Part shown: in pieces, positions 41,235-49,365 of the stretch
Layout: every line of letters begins with the position of its first letter
Numbering within the stretch: the stretch's first letter is position 1
Assembly (NCBI RefSeq): GCF_943912385.1
Contig: NZ_CALTTY010000001.1
Coordinates: 124,001-188,000 of the forward strand
Length of the DNA: 64,000 nt
Origin: an uncultured Anaerococcus sp.
GTDB taxonomy: Bacteria; Bacillota; Clostridia; Tissierellales; Peptoniphilaceae
Direction: 5' to 3'
The notes under the pieces: model-generated
The model's database searches: none
What the model saw: the letters and a program-made list of their open reading frames with translations, nothing else
Told to the model about the DNA's origin: nothing
Program-made: the position numbers and the translations under genes

Positions 41235-41285
41235 TTTACTTTATATACGTATTATACTATAAATAAGAAAGAAATATAAAGTAAA
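41235..41285. promoter_or_regulatory. 12-bp inverted repeat in the araC-like/dnaG intergenic region
   Basis: TTTACTTTATAT (41235-41246) and its exact reverse complement (41274-41285) flank 27 bp that include TATAAT-like boxes. It is a candidate operator for the divergent AraC protein. AT-richness makes chance possible. Confidence 0.4.
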
Positions 41286-41371
41286 TTAAGAGAAATTTAA
41301 AATATAATATATATTCTGGGTCTATGAAGGTATTTTTCAAAATTTTATAAATCTAAGTTACCCTCCCATTA

Positions 41372-41399
41372 TTGATAATAAGCTTATTAAAAGTATAAT
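41372..41399 (+). promoter_or_regulatory. sigma-A promoter of dnaG-rpoD
   Basis: TTGATA (41372-41377), 16-bp spacer, TATAAT (41394-41399), followed by TTTTACTAGGTGAG as SD region before the dnaG ATG. Confidence 0.7.
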
Positions 41400-41415
41400 T
41401 TTACTAGGTGAGAAG

Positions 41416-43083
41416 ATGAGATTAATATCAGATGATATGATAAATCAAATAAAAGAAAACTCCGACATAGTTGATATAGTCGGTGATTATGTTGACCTTA
41501 AAAAAAGAGGTAGCTCTTTTAAGGGCCTATGTCCATTTCACAATGAAAAGACTCCATCTTTTACAGTAGATAGGAAGAAACAATTATTTCACTGTTTCGG
41601 CTGCGGGGCAGGAGGAGATGTTGTTTCTTTTATAATGCAAAAAGAAGGACTAACCTACCCAGAATCCTTAAAATACCTGGCCCATAAGGCAGGGATTAAC
41701 CTAGTCTATGATGAAAACCCGATAGCTAATGAAAATAGAGCCAGACTTTACGATATAAATAAAGAAATAATGATGTATTTTTACAAAAATCTTTTAACCA
41801 GTAAACCGCCTCAAGACTATCTTTTGGGAAGGGGCCTTAGGAGTAATATTGTAAATACCTTTATGCTGGGTTATGCCAAGGATAGCTGGGATGATCTTTT
41901 AAATTTTGCAAGAACAAAAGATATAAAGCAGGAAGACCTCTTAGAACTTGGCCTTATAGCAAAATCTAAAAAGGGAAATTACTATGATAAGTATAGGAAT
42001 AGGCTTATCTTTCCTATAATAGATACCTACGGTAGGGTGATAGGTTTTGGAGGTAGGTCAATAGACAATTCCATGCCCAAATATCTAAACTCACCTGAAT
42101 CAGAAATTTTTAAGAAAAGATTTAATCTCTATGCTCTAAATAACTTTAAGAAGCAAAATAAGAGGGATTTGATTCTTGTTGAAGGTTATATGGATGTTAT
42201 AGCCCTAAGTAATAAGGGTATAGATATAGCCGTAGCAAGTCTTGGTACAGCCTTTACAATTGACCAGGCCAAACTTGTCAAAAGATATGCAGATAATATC
42301 TATCTTTGCTATGATTCTGATAGTGCAGGTGTAAAAGCAACAAAAAGAGCCATAGAAATATTTAAAGAAGCTGAAATTAGGGTAAATATTATTGAGCTCG
42401 CTGATGGACTTGATCCTGATGATTTTATTAAAAAATATGGTAAAGAAGCCTTTGAAGAAAAAATGGAAGAAGCCTTAGACGAGTATAACTATGGCTACGA
42501 ACAGATCTTAAGAGGATATGCTGAAGCAAGTGAAAATGAAAAACTTGAAAAGTTAAATTTATTTATTGGTTTTTTAGCATCAATTAAGCAAGACTTGACC
42601 AGAGAAATTTTTATAAATAAGGTATCTAATCTTTTTGATATAGACAAGGCAACTTTAAAGCAAGCCATTAGCAAGTATAATAGAAAAAATTATAAGAAGG
42701 AAGTTAAGAATATAAGTATTAAAGAACCAAAGATTGTAAGGTTAGAAAAGAAGACTTTCATCAAGGCTCACGAGTTAGAAATATTAAGGCTTATTTTTAT
42801 TCAAGAAAGCGATTATAAAAAACAAGCCGATTTTTTTGATAAATATTTAGAAAGTCATAAGGCTATAAATTTTAGAGACTTCCTCGTAAATAAGGAAAGT
42901 AAGAAATTTGATAGGGCCGATGCTGACTACCAGTATATGCTTGATTATGTGATGAATGATAAAAATCCCATACATGTAAGTGAATTAAAGGATAAGATTA
43001 GGCTATATGAAAGACTTAAAAAGAGAGAAAATCTCAAGAATAAGTCTATAAATAGTAAGGGGAGAGATAATGAACAGCGATGA
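41416..43083 (+). CDS. dnaG: DNA primase
   Basis: A 555-residue primase that makes RNA primers at the fork. The N-terminal CHC2 zinc domain reads CPFHNEKTPSF with HCFGCG about 18 residues later (~residues 39-65). The Toprim domain has LVEGYMDVIAL and CYDSDSAGVKA. The C-terminal helicase-binding part is shorter than usual (dnaG is often ~600 residues). It overlaps rpoD by 14 nt, the conserved dnaG-rpoD macromolecular synthesis order without rpsU. Confidence 0.96.
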   Translation: MRLISDDMINQIKENSDIVDIVGDYVDLKKRGSSFKGLCPFHNEKTPSFTVDRKKQLFHCFGCGAGGDVVSFIMQKEGLTYPESLKYLAHKAGINLVYDENPIANENRARLYDINKEIMMYFYKNLLTSKPPQDYLLGRGLRSNIVNTFMLGYAKDSWDDLLNFARTKDIKQEDLLELGLIAKSKKGNYYDKYRNRLIFPIIDTYGRVIGFGGRSIDNSMPKYLNSPESEIFKKRFNLYALNNFKKQNKRDLILVEGYMDVIALSNKGIDIAVASLGTAFTIDQAKLVKRYADNIYLCYDSDSAGVKATKRAIEIFKEAEIRVNIIELADGLDPDDFIKKYGKEAFEEKMEEALDEYNYGYEQILRGYAEASENEKLEKLNLFIGFLASIKQDLTREIFINKVSNLFDIDKATLKQAISKYNRKNYKKEVKNISIKEPKIVRLEKKTFIKAHELEILRLIFIQESDYKKQADFFDKYLESHKAINFRDFLVNKESKKFDRADADYQYMLDYVMNDKNPIHVSELKDKIRLYERLKKRENLKNKSINSKGRDNEQR

Positions 43084-44872
43084 TAATAAATTGCTCGAAG
43101 ATGATGTCTTAAAAGAAATTATTGAAGAGTTTGCATCTATAGGTGAGACTCAGGACGGGATGATTACTTATAGTCAAATTTATGAATTAGATGACTTTAA
43201 GAATATAGATAAGGAAAATCAATTATTAATCCTAGAGAAGGTTACAGGACTTGGTATAGAAATAGTTGAAAAATCAGAAACAGAACTCGACAAGGAAGAA
43301 GAGGTCGAAGATGGTATAGATGAAGATGACGAAGATGATGATATAGACGAAGAAGAAATTGAAAAAGAAATAGATAAGTCTGTCGATAACCTAGCTGGCA
43401 TTAAACTTGATGATCCTGTAAAGATGTATTTAAAGGAAATAGGTAGGGTTGACCTTTTAACAGCAACTGAAGAAATAATCCTTGCTAGGCGAATGGAAGC
43501 AGGAGAAATTGCCCATAGATACCTAGAAGGAATAAAATTTACCAAGCAAAACAAAAACAAGCTTGCTAATGATGTATTTTTTGGTGACCTAGCCAGGGTC
43601 TTAGCAGGGGTAAATAATGCCCTTATAAATGATGAAGAAATTAGTGATGTGGCTATAAGAGACCTAGATGGTCTTATTAATATGGGATCCTTATTTAACA
43701 AGGTTATGAATGGAAATTTAGATAAGGACCAGCTTGAGCAATTAAATGCAAAGATTATAATTTGCAATATAGCTCAAAATTCAATAGAAGATGAAGACCT
43801 ATCAAATAAAGATGCAAATATTCTTTGTGACCTCTTTGATTCCTTCGACCACATGCTTAATATTATAGAAAATGATGAAGTGGTAAGCATGGTCTATTCT
43901 TCCTTTAATGATCTTTTAACCAAGGCAGCAAACAAGGATACAATAAAGACTAACGACCAGATGATTATAGATAATCTTTTAAAAACATCTGAATTTGCAG
44001 TAAGTCTTAAAGATAAGAAAAAATTAAATGACGATGAGGCGGACTTTTTAGCCTATAACATCGAAAAAAGAAATATATCCTTAAAAATGATAAATAATGA
44101 AGACTTTACGAAAGATCAACTAAAAAGCCTTCATCTTGATGTTTTAATGTCTAATAGGGCCAAGGAAAAGCTTGCTGAAACTAACTTAAGATTAGTAGTA
44201 TCAATTGCAAAGAAGTATGTCGGCCGTGGAATGAGCTTTCTAGACCTAATTCAAGAAGGAAATATGGGGCTAATGAAAGCAGTCGACAAGTATGATTACA
44301 ATAGGGGCTTTAAATTTTCAACCTATGCAACATGGTGGATAAGACAAGCCATAACCCGCTCCATAGCTGACCAGGCAAGGACTATAAGGATACCTGTCCA
44401 CATGGTAGAGACCATAAATAAACTTGTAAGAATCCAAAGACAACTAGTTCAGGACCTCGGACGTGATCCATCAAATGAAGAAATCGCCGAAATAATGGGA
44501 ATTGAGGTAGAGAAAGTCTCTGAGATAAGAAAAATATCCCAGGAGCCAGTAAGTCTTGAAACTCCAATAGGAGAGGAAGAAGACAGTAACTTAGGTGACT
44601 TTATAGAAGATGATTCAGCCATAGATCCAGGAGAGGCAGCAAATTATACCATGTTGAAAGAGCAGTTAAATGATGTATTATCCTGCCTAGGGGCTAGGGA
44701 AAAAAGAGTCCTCCAATTAAGATTTGGTCTAATTGACGGAACCCCAAGAACTCTTGAGGAAGTTGGCAGGGAATTTGATGTAACTAGGGAGAGGATAAGA
44801 CAAATAGAGGCTAAGGCCTTAAGGAAGTTAAAGTCTCCAAATAAAAGTGAATTACTGAAAGATTTTTTATAG
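43070..44872 (+). CDS. rpoD: primary sigma factor (sigma-A/sigma-70) with a large insertion
   Basis: A 600-residue housekeeping sigma factor. An acidic region 1.1 (about 1-110) is followed by region 1.2 (DPVKMYLKEIGRVDLLTATEE). Residues ~151-362 form a ~210-residue helical insertion before region 2 (ETNLRLVVSIAKKYVGRGM, FSTYATWWIRQAI). Region 3 and region 4.2 follow (TLEEVGREFDVTRERIRQIE). Bacillus SigA lacks such an insertion; Escherichia coli RpoD has one at this position. GGGGAGAG SD. trmK begins directly after the TAG. All core and promoter-binding residues are intact. Confidence 0.97.
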   Translation: MNSDDNKLLEDDVLKEIIEEFASIGETQDGMITYSQIYELDDFKNIDKENQLLILEKVTGLGIEIVEKSETELDKEEEVEDGIDEDDEDDDIDEEEIEKEIDKSVDNLAGIKLDDPVKMYLKEIGRVDLLTATEEIILARRMEAGEIAHRYLEGIKFTKQNKNKLANDVFFGDLARVLAGVNNALINDEEISDVAIRDLDGLINMGSLFNKVMNGNLDKDQLEQLNAKIIICNIAQNSIEDEDLSNKDANILCDLFDSFDHMLNIIENDEVVSMVYSSFNDLLTKAANKDTIKTNDQMIIDNLLKTSEFAVSLKDKKKLNDDEADFLAYNIEKRNISLKMINNEDFTKDQLKSLHLDVLMSNRAKEKLAETNLRLVVSIAKKYVGRGMSFLDLIQEGNMGLMKAVDKYDYNRGFKFSTYATWWIRQAITRSIADQARTIRIPVHMVETINKLVRIQRQLVQDLGRDPSNEEIAEIMGIEVEKVSEIRKISQEPVSLETPIGEEEDSNLGDFIEDDSAIDPGEAANYTMLKEQLNDVLSCLGAREKRVLQLRFGLIDGTPRTLEEVGREFDVTRERIRQIEAKALRKLKSPNKSELLKDFL

Positions 44873-45559
44873 ATGGAAGATAAAAAAAGATTATTAGATA
44901 TTATAGATATCCTAGATTCAGGAAAGAAAATAATAGATGTAGGAACCGATCATGGATTGGTTCCTTTATATTTAGCAAAAAATAGGCTATCCGCTGATAT
45001 AACAGCTACAGATATATCGGGCCCAAGCCTTAAAAAGCTGGAGGATAAGCTTGATGATACTTTAAGAAAAGTTATAAAAACCAAGGTGACAGATGGTTTT
45101 AAGGGCCTTAAAAAAAATGATAACCAAGTGGCAATAATAGCAGGGATGGGTGCAAATACTATAATTAAAATTATTGATGACAGTTTAGACTTTGCTAAAA
45201 ATCTAGACTACCTAATCCTTGCTTCAAATGTAAATACTAACAAGCTAAGAGAGTATCTTGATGAAAATGGATTTTTTATAGACAAAGATTTTCTCTCATT
45301 TGAAAATGGGAAGTACTATGACATTTTAAAAGTATCCTATGGGAAAAAACAAGACCTGTCCCTAGAAGAATATTACTACGGCCACACTGACATAAAAAAT
45401 AAAAGTGAGCTTTTAAGAAAGAAGCTAGGGTTAGATAGGGAAAAAAATGAAGGATTTTTAAGAGAAATTAAGAAAAACTCACACGATAAAAAGGCTATGA
45501 AAAAGATAGAAGATAGACTTAAGGCAATAAGAGAGGTAGAGAAAATATGCGAATTTTAG
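44873..45559 (+). CDS. trmK: tRNA A22 N1-methyltransferase TrmK
   Basis: A 228-residue SAM methyltransferase that makes m1A22 in tRNA. The pattern IIDVGTDHGLVPLYLAKN at the SAM site, IAGMGANTIIKIID and LILASNVNTNKLREYL (the family usually has QPN at this place) match TrmK. The C-terminal coiled coil ends in KAMKKIEDRLKAI. The ATG immediately follows the rpoD TAG without an SD, so expression depends on termination-reinitiation. nif3 overlaps its end by 13 nt. Confidence 0.9.
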   Translation: MEDKKRLLDIIDILDSGKKIIDVGTDHGLVPLYLAKNRLSADITATDISGPSLKKLEDKLDDTLRKVIKTKVTDGFKGLKKNDNQVAIIAGMGANTIIKIIDDSLDFAKNLDYLILASNVNTNKLREYLDENGFFIDKDFLSFENGKYYDILKVSYGKKQDLSLEEYYYGHTDIKNKSELLRKKLGLDREKNEGFLREIKKNSHDKKAMKKIEDRLKAIREVEKICEF

Positions 45560-46317
45560 ATCTTATAGAAAAGTTAGATGAAAAATACCCACTTGACCTA
45601 CAAGAAGAATGGGATAATTCCGGCCTACAAATTGGAAATCCCGAAGATGAGCTAAGGGGAGTTGTAATTTCTCTTGACTTAGAAGAAGAGTCTGTAGACA
45701 TGGCTATTAAAGAAGGGGCAAATTTAATAATAACCCACCATCCCTACCTATTTTCACCAACAAAGTCTATAGATTTTAGAGATGGTTTTTATAATAGGCT
45801 TAGGAATTGTATAAAAAATGATATAAATGTCTTTGCCTTCCACACAAACCTTGATATATCAGAAGGTGGGGTAAATGACAACCTAGCAGAAATTTTAGGT
45901 CTTAAAAACATAAAAAGTCTTGAAATAGATAAAGACCTAGGTCTTGGTAGGTATGGGGAAATTGAAAAGAAACCAGCGGAAGATTTCCTAAATGAAGTTA
46001 AAGAAAAACTTAAGGCAGAGTCTATTATAGCCTATGGTGATATAAAAAGATCTTTAAGTAAAGTTGCCTTATGTGGTGGATCGGGATCTTCCCTAATAGA
46101 AGATGCCATAAGCTTATCATGCGACATAATAATAACAGGAGATGTAAAGTACCATGAGGGTATGGATCTTTCAAATAAGGGCATAATAATAGGGGATGTG
46201 GGCCACTACGCAAGTGAGAACCATATAATTTACAAGTTAGCAGAAGAAATAAAAGAGTTAACAGACAAAAAAGTATTAACTTACTCAAAAACTGACTCAT
46301 TCAGAAAGATAATTTAA
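45547..46317 (+). CDS. Nif3-like dinuclear metal-binding protein
   Basis: A 256-residue NIF3 family protein (YqfO-like) adjacent to trmK in many Firmicutes. It has EEWDNSGLQIGNP, the metal residues of LIITHHPYLFSP and FAFHTNLDISEGGVNDNL, and GDVKYHEGMDLSNKG with GHYASE near the end. The central PII-like insert of the longer YqfO form is absent. The biochemical role is unresolved (GTP cyclohydrolase-like in archaea). Confidence 0.92.
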   Translation: MRILDLIEKLDEKYPLDLQEEWDNSGLQIGNPEDELRGVVISLDLEEESVDMAIKEGANLIITHHPYLFSPTKSIDFRDGFYNRLRNCIKNDINVFAFHTNLDISEGGVNDNLAEILGLKNIKSLEIDKDLGLGRYGEIEKKPAEDFLNEVKEKLKAESIIAYGDIKRSLSKVALCGGSGSSLIEDAISLSCDIIITGDVKYHEGMDLSNKGIIIGDVGHYASENHIIYKLAEEIKELTDKKVLTYSKTDSFRKII

Positions 46318-46318
46318 T

Positions 46319-46346
46319 TTTACAATCAGGAAAAAAGTGGTATCCT
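46319..46346 (+). promoter_or_regulatory. promoter of rnpB
   Basis: TTTACA (46319-46324), 16-bp spacer, TATCCT (46341-46346), placing the start ~10 nt later at the RNA 5' end. Confidence 0.65.
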
Positions 46347-46355
46347 ATAGAAGGA

Positions 46356-46688
46356 GTAAATCAGATAATCGCGGGGCTATTGCAACGAGGAAAGTCCGTG
46401 CACCAAAGAGCAAGGGTGCTTGATAACGTCAAGTAAGAGCAATCTTCAGGCAAGTGCAACAGAAAGTATACCGCCATATATATGGTAAGGTTGGAATGGC
46501 GAGGTAAGAGCTCACCAGTTGGTCTAGTGATAGCCAGGCTATGTAAACCCCACCCGGTGCAAGAACATAAGGGACACTAGGAGGCCTGCTCGGCCCGGTC
46601 CAGAATTGGTAGTTCGCTTGAGCTTATTAGCAATAGTAAGCCTAGATAGATGATTATCCACGACAGAACACGGCTTATAGATTTACTC
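46356..46688 (+). ncRNA. rnpB: RNase P RNA
   Basis: About 333 nt. The conserved blocks GAGGAAAGTCCGTGC, CAACAGAAAGTATACCGCC, GGTAAGAGCTCACCAG, GTAAACCCCACCCGGTGCAA and ATAGATGATTATCCACGACA appear in the RNase P order, ending AGAACACGGCTTATAG. The 5' GTAAATC pairs with 3' GATTTAC to close helix P1. The RNA is the catalytic part that matures tRNA 5' ends. Ends are approximate by a few nt. Confidence 0.97.
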
Positions 46689-46743
46689 TTTACATATTAA
46701 AAAACATAAATGGTTACAAAATGATAATTATAACCTAAAATAG

Positions 46744-46838
46744 ATTACACTCGAGTATTAAAATTTTATATAAATTGGGAAAATACACAAAAAAACCTTA
46801 ATAAATATAAAATTATCTACTTAAGTGTAATTTTTTTT
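46744..46838 (+). terminator. extended inverted repeat ending in U8, possible rnpB terminator
   Basis: ATTACACTCGAGTA...TTTTATATAAATT (left) and AATAAATATAAAATTATCTACTTAAGTGTAAT-type right arm match along ~32 nt with few mismatches around a ~30-nt loop, followed by eight T residues. It lies 56 nt after rnpB and could terminate it or be a small RNA or a miniature repeat. Confidence 0.5.
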
Positions 46839-46849
46839 GTAACAAATTA

Positions 46850-46878
46850 TTGACAATTTTGTAAAAAAGGTATAGAAT
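46850..46878 (+). promoter_or_regulatory. sigma-A promoter of the NlpC/P60 gene
   Basis: TTGACA (46850-46855), 17-bp spacer, TAGAAT (46873-46878), 67 nt before the ATG. Confidence 0.75.
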
Positions 46879-46945
46879 TAATTTAGATTTCAAGATAGAA
46901 TATAAAAAACACTATTCATGACAATTATGGAGGAGTACTTTAATT

Positions 46946-48511
46946 ATGAGTAAAAAAAATATAGGAGCAGCATTAAGTGTGATGGCTGCATCAGCAGTCG
47001 TTGCAACAGCATATGCTACTACTGTATCAGATTTAGAAAATGACAAACATACAAATTCATTAATTACTGAAGAAAACAAGGATGTAGATTCTTCATATTC
47101 TTTCCTTAAGTCTGATTATACAAAAGAAGTTAAAAATACAAAAATTGCTGGTAAAAAGAGGGATAGTAAAAAAGCTAGCCAGGAAATTCAAAGAGATATT
47201 GTTATAGAAAAAACAGCTAAAACCCTTGTAAAAAAGAAAATCATTGAAGCTGAAAAGGAAGCTAAAGAAAAAGAGACCCAAGAAGCTAACGAAAAAGCTG
47301 AAGAAGAACTAGTTTCCTATGATGACAAAGACCTCTATGATGTTGTAAAATACGACGATGAGGACCTTGATCAATCTATTGAAGAACTTAATCAAGAAAA
47401 ACAAGTTGATCAAGTAGAGCAAAATGAGCAAGTTGAAGTAGAAGAACAAAAAGAACAAGTTGGTCAAAAATCTCAAGATAATGAGGCTAAAATAGCTAAA
47501 AAGACTGAGGCTAATCTTGTAAGCTATGATGATGAAGAAATTAAACCAGCTACATACGAAGAAGGTGTAAGTGAAGATACACAAGTATTAAACGAAGAAG
47601 AAAATGAAGAAGAAGTAGTTCTTGCCGAAGAGGAAGCGGTGGAAGACGAAGAAGCTAAGGCTCCACTTATTTCTGATAAATTTGTAAATACAGCTTCACT
47701 AAATATAAGAACAACTAAAGATGCTACAAATAATGCTAATATAGTTAGGTCAATTAAAGCTGGTGATAAACTACAAGGTTATGTTGAAGGCGAATGGTTT
47801 GTAACTAATGAAGGCTACGTTCATAACTCTTACCTAGTAAATTACTACCCACAAGACTTAGTTGAAAAAATCGAACAAGAAGCTAAACAAGCGGAAATTG
47901 CAAGATTAGAAGAAGAGAGAAGACTTGCTGAAGAAAGAAGAAAAGCTGAGGAAGCTAAACAAGCTGAAGAGGCAAGAAAGGCTGAAGAAGCTAAACAAGC
48001 CGAAGAGGCAAGGAAGGCTGAAGAAAGAAGATTAGAAGAAGAAAGAAGAGCTCAAGAACAACAAGCTCAACAAGAAGTTGTAGAAGTAGAACAAGTAGTA
48101 GAAGAACAAGCTATAAATACACCACAACAATCAAACCAAAGTGGACAAGCTGCTGCTAATATAGCTAGCCAATTTGTTGGCTTACCATATGTATGGGGAT
48201 CATCTAATCCTAACGTAGGTTTTGACTGCTCAGGTCTTACATCATACGCTTATAGACAAATGGGAATAACTATACCACACAGCTCGGCTGCTCAATTTAA
48301 CAGTGGTTATGCTGTAGATGTAAATAACCTTAAAGCTGGAGACCTTGTATTCTTCTCCTTTGGTGGTGGAAGAATCGACCATGTTGGTATAATGTTAAGT
48401 TCAGACGGATCATTTGTCCACGCTTCAACTCCAAGTACAGGCGTAAGATATGATAATATCTTTAATAGTGCCTATCAAAATGCTTACAGAGGCGCAAGAA
48501 GAATATACTAA
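46946..48511 (+). CDS. secreted SH3b-NlpC/P60 cell wall hydrolase
   Basis: A 521-residue exported peptidoglycan hydrolase. The signal peptide ends around ATAYA (cleavage near 25). A long charged region (25-240) carries repeats of YDDxDL (LVSYDDKDLYDVVKYDDEDL, then ANLVSYDDEEI). An SH3b domain (about 245-300, ASLNIRTTKDATNNANIVRS) binds wall. A Lys/Ala/Glu coiled coil (305-385) with repeats of KAEEAKQAEEAR leads to NlpC/P60 (from 405): Cys in NVGFDCSGLTSYAY and His in IDHVGIM. Endopeptidase action on stem peptides, affecting cell separation, is inferred from the family. GGAGGAG SD. Confidence 0.93.
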   Translation: MSKKNIGAALSVMAASAVVATAYATTVSDLENDKHTNSLITEENKDVDSSYSFLKSDYTKEVKNTKIAGKKRDSKKASQEIQRDIVIEKTAKTLVKKKIIEAEKEAKEKETQEANEKAEEELVSYDDKDLYDVVKYDDEDLDQSIEELNQEKQVDQVEQNEQVEVEEQKEQVGQKSQDNEAKIAKKTEANLVSYDDEEIKPATYEEGVSEDTQVLNEEENEEEVVLAEEEAVEDEEAKAPLISDKFVNTASLNIRTTKDATNNANIVRSIKAGDKLQGYVEGEWFVTNEGYVHNSYLVNYYPQDLVEKIEQEAKQAEIARLEEERRLAEERRKAEEAKQAEEARKAEEAKQAEEARKAEERRLEEERRAQEQQAQQEVVEVEQVVEEQAINTPQQSNQSGQAAANIASQFVGLPYVWGSSNPNVGFDCSGLTSYAYRQMGITIPHSSAAQFNSGYAVDVNNLKAGDLVFFSFGGGRIDHVGIMLSSDGSFVHASTPSTGVRYDNIFNSAYQNAYRGARRIY

Positions 48512-48535
48512 AATTATTAGAAAATTATAAAAGTG

Positions 48536-48567
48536 AACGCTCAGGTACAGACTTTGAGCGTTTTTTA
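48536..48567 (+). terminator. terminator after the NlpC/P60 gene
   Basis: AACGCTCA/TGAGCGTT stem with an 11-nt loop and TTTTTT. The folD-like ATG lies only 13 nt further. Confidence 0.85.
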
Positions 48568-48579
48568 TTAGGAATAAAA

Positions 48580-49365
48580 ATGATAAGATTAACAAGTGAT
48601 AAAATAAAAAGCTCTCTAATAGAAAAACTTAAAAGTCATAACTTTAAAAATAAAATTCTACTTCTAAGTCAAAAACCATCCCCTGAAGTAAACCATTATA
48701 AAAAAGTAATTATAAAAAGATGTGAAGAATTTGGAATTTCATATATTGATAAGGTTTTTGTTAAGGAAAGCCAAGAAGAAATCCTTAACTTTATAAATTC
48801 TCACGACAAAGACGATGGTTTTATAATTCTTGCTCCCTTTGGAGATGAAAAAGATCTAAGCCTGCTTAAGGAAAAAATAAGCTTAAAAGACCTGGACTCT
48901 TTTACCTATAAGAGCCTGGGTAGGGTATTTGATGGTAAGAAAGAAGGTCTACCTGCTACAGCTAGGGCTGTTGTTAATTTTATGGATGATCTGGAGATTG
49001 ACTATAAAGGAAAGAATATTGTAATAGCCAATAACACCAACGTAATAGGCAGACCTCTAGCAACTTACCTACAAGCTAAAAGAGCGAGCGTTAAAATATT
49101 AAACAGTCTCACAAAAAATTCAAAAGATTTCATAAAGGAAGCTGACATATTTATATCTGCTATAGGCAAGGCTGAATTTTATGATAGGTCTTATTTTAAT
49201 GATGGGGTTTTTATTGTAGATGTGGGAACATCTTATAAAAATGGTAAGATAGTAGGAGATGTTGATGTTGACTCAATTAAGGACCTTAAGTTAGAATACC
49301 TAGGAAGTAGTAAAGGAATTGGGGCAATTACCACGATAACATTATTGAAAGGACTTTTATATTAA
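48580..49365 (+). CDS. divergent FolD-like protein lacking catalytic residues
   Basis: A 261-residue protein with the FolD fold order: PSPEVNHYKKVIIKRCEEFGI, KDLDSFTYKSLGRVFDG, KGKNIVIANNTNVIGRPLA, ADIFISAIGKAEF and VFIVDVGTSYKNGKIVGDVD. Compared with methylenetetrahydrofolate dehydrogenase/cyclohydrolase, the cyclohydrolase Lys (YVxxK) is Ile, the QLPLP Gln is replaced (ILAPFGD), and PVPGGVGPMT is SSKGIGAITT. The Asp of KDxDxF is kept, as is the Rossmann core. It is shorter than usual (~280). Dehydrogenase without cyclohydrolase, or a non-enzymatic role, is possible. It overlaps the FemAB gene by 1 nt. Confidence 0.8.
   Translation: MIRLTSDKIKSSLIEKLKSHNFKNKILLLSQKPSPEVNHYKKVIIKRCEEFGISYIDKVFVKESQEEILNFINSHDKDDGFIILAPFGDEKDLSLLKEKISLKDLDSFTYKSLGRVFDGKKEGLPATARAVVNFMDDLEIDYKGKNIVIANNTNVIGRPLATYLQAKRASVKILNSLTKNSKDFIKEADIFISAIGKAEFYDRSYFNDGVFIVDVGTSYKNGKIVGDVDVDSIKDLKLEYLGSSKGIGAITTITLLKGLLY

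Noticed and set aside
46825..46848. TGTAAT-N6-TGTAAC resembling a WalR box upstream of the NlpC/P60 gene
   Set aside because: The WalR consensus needs a 5-nt gap; here it is 6, and the sequence is the T-run of the preceding inverted repeat.
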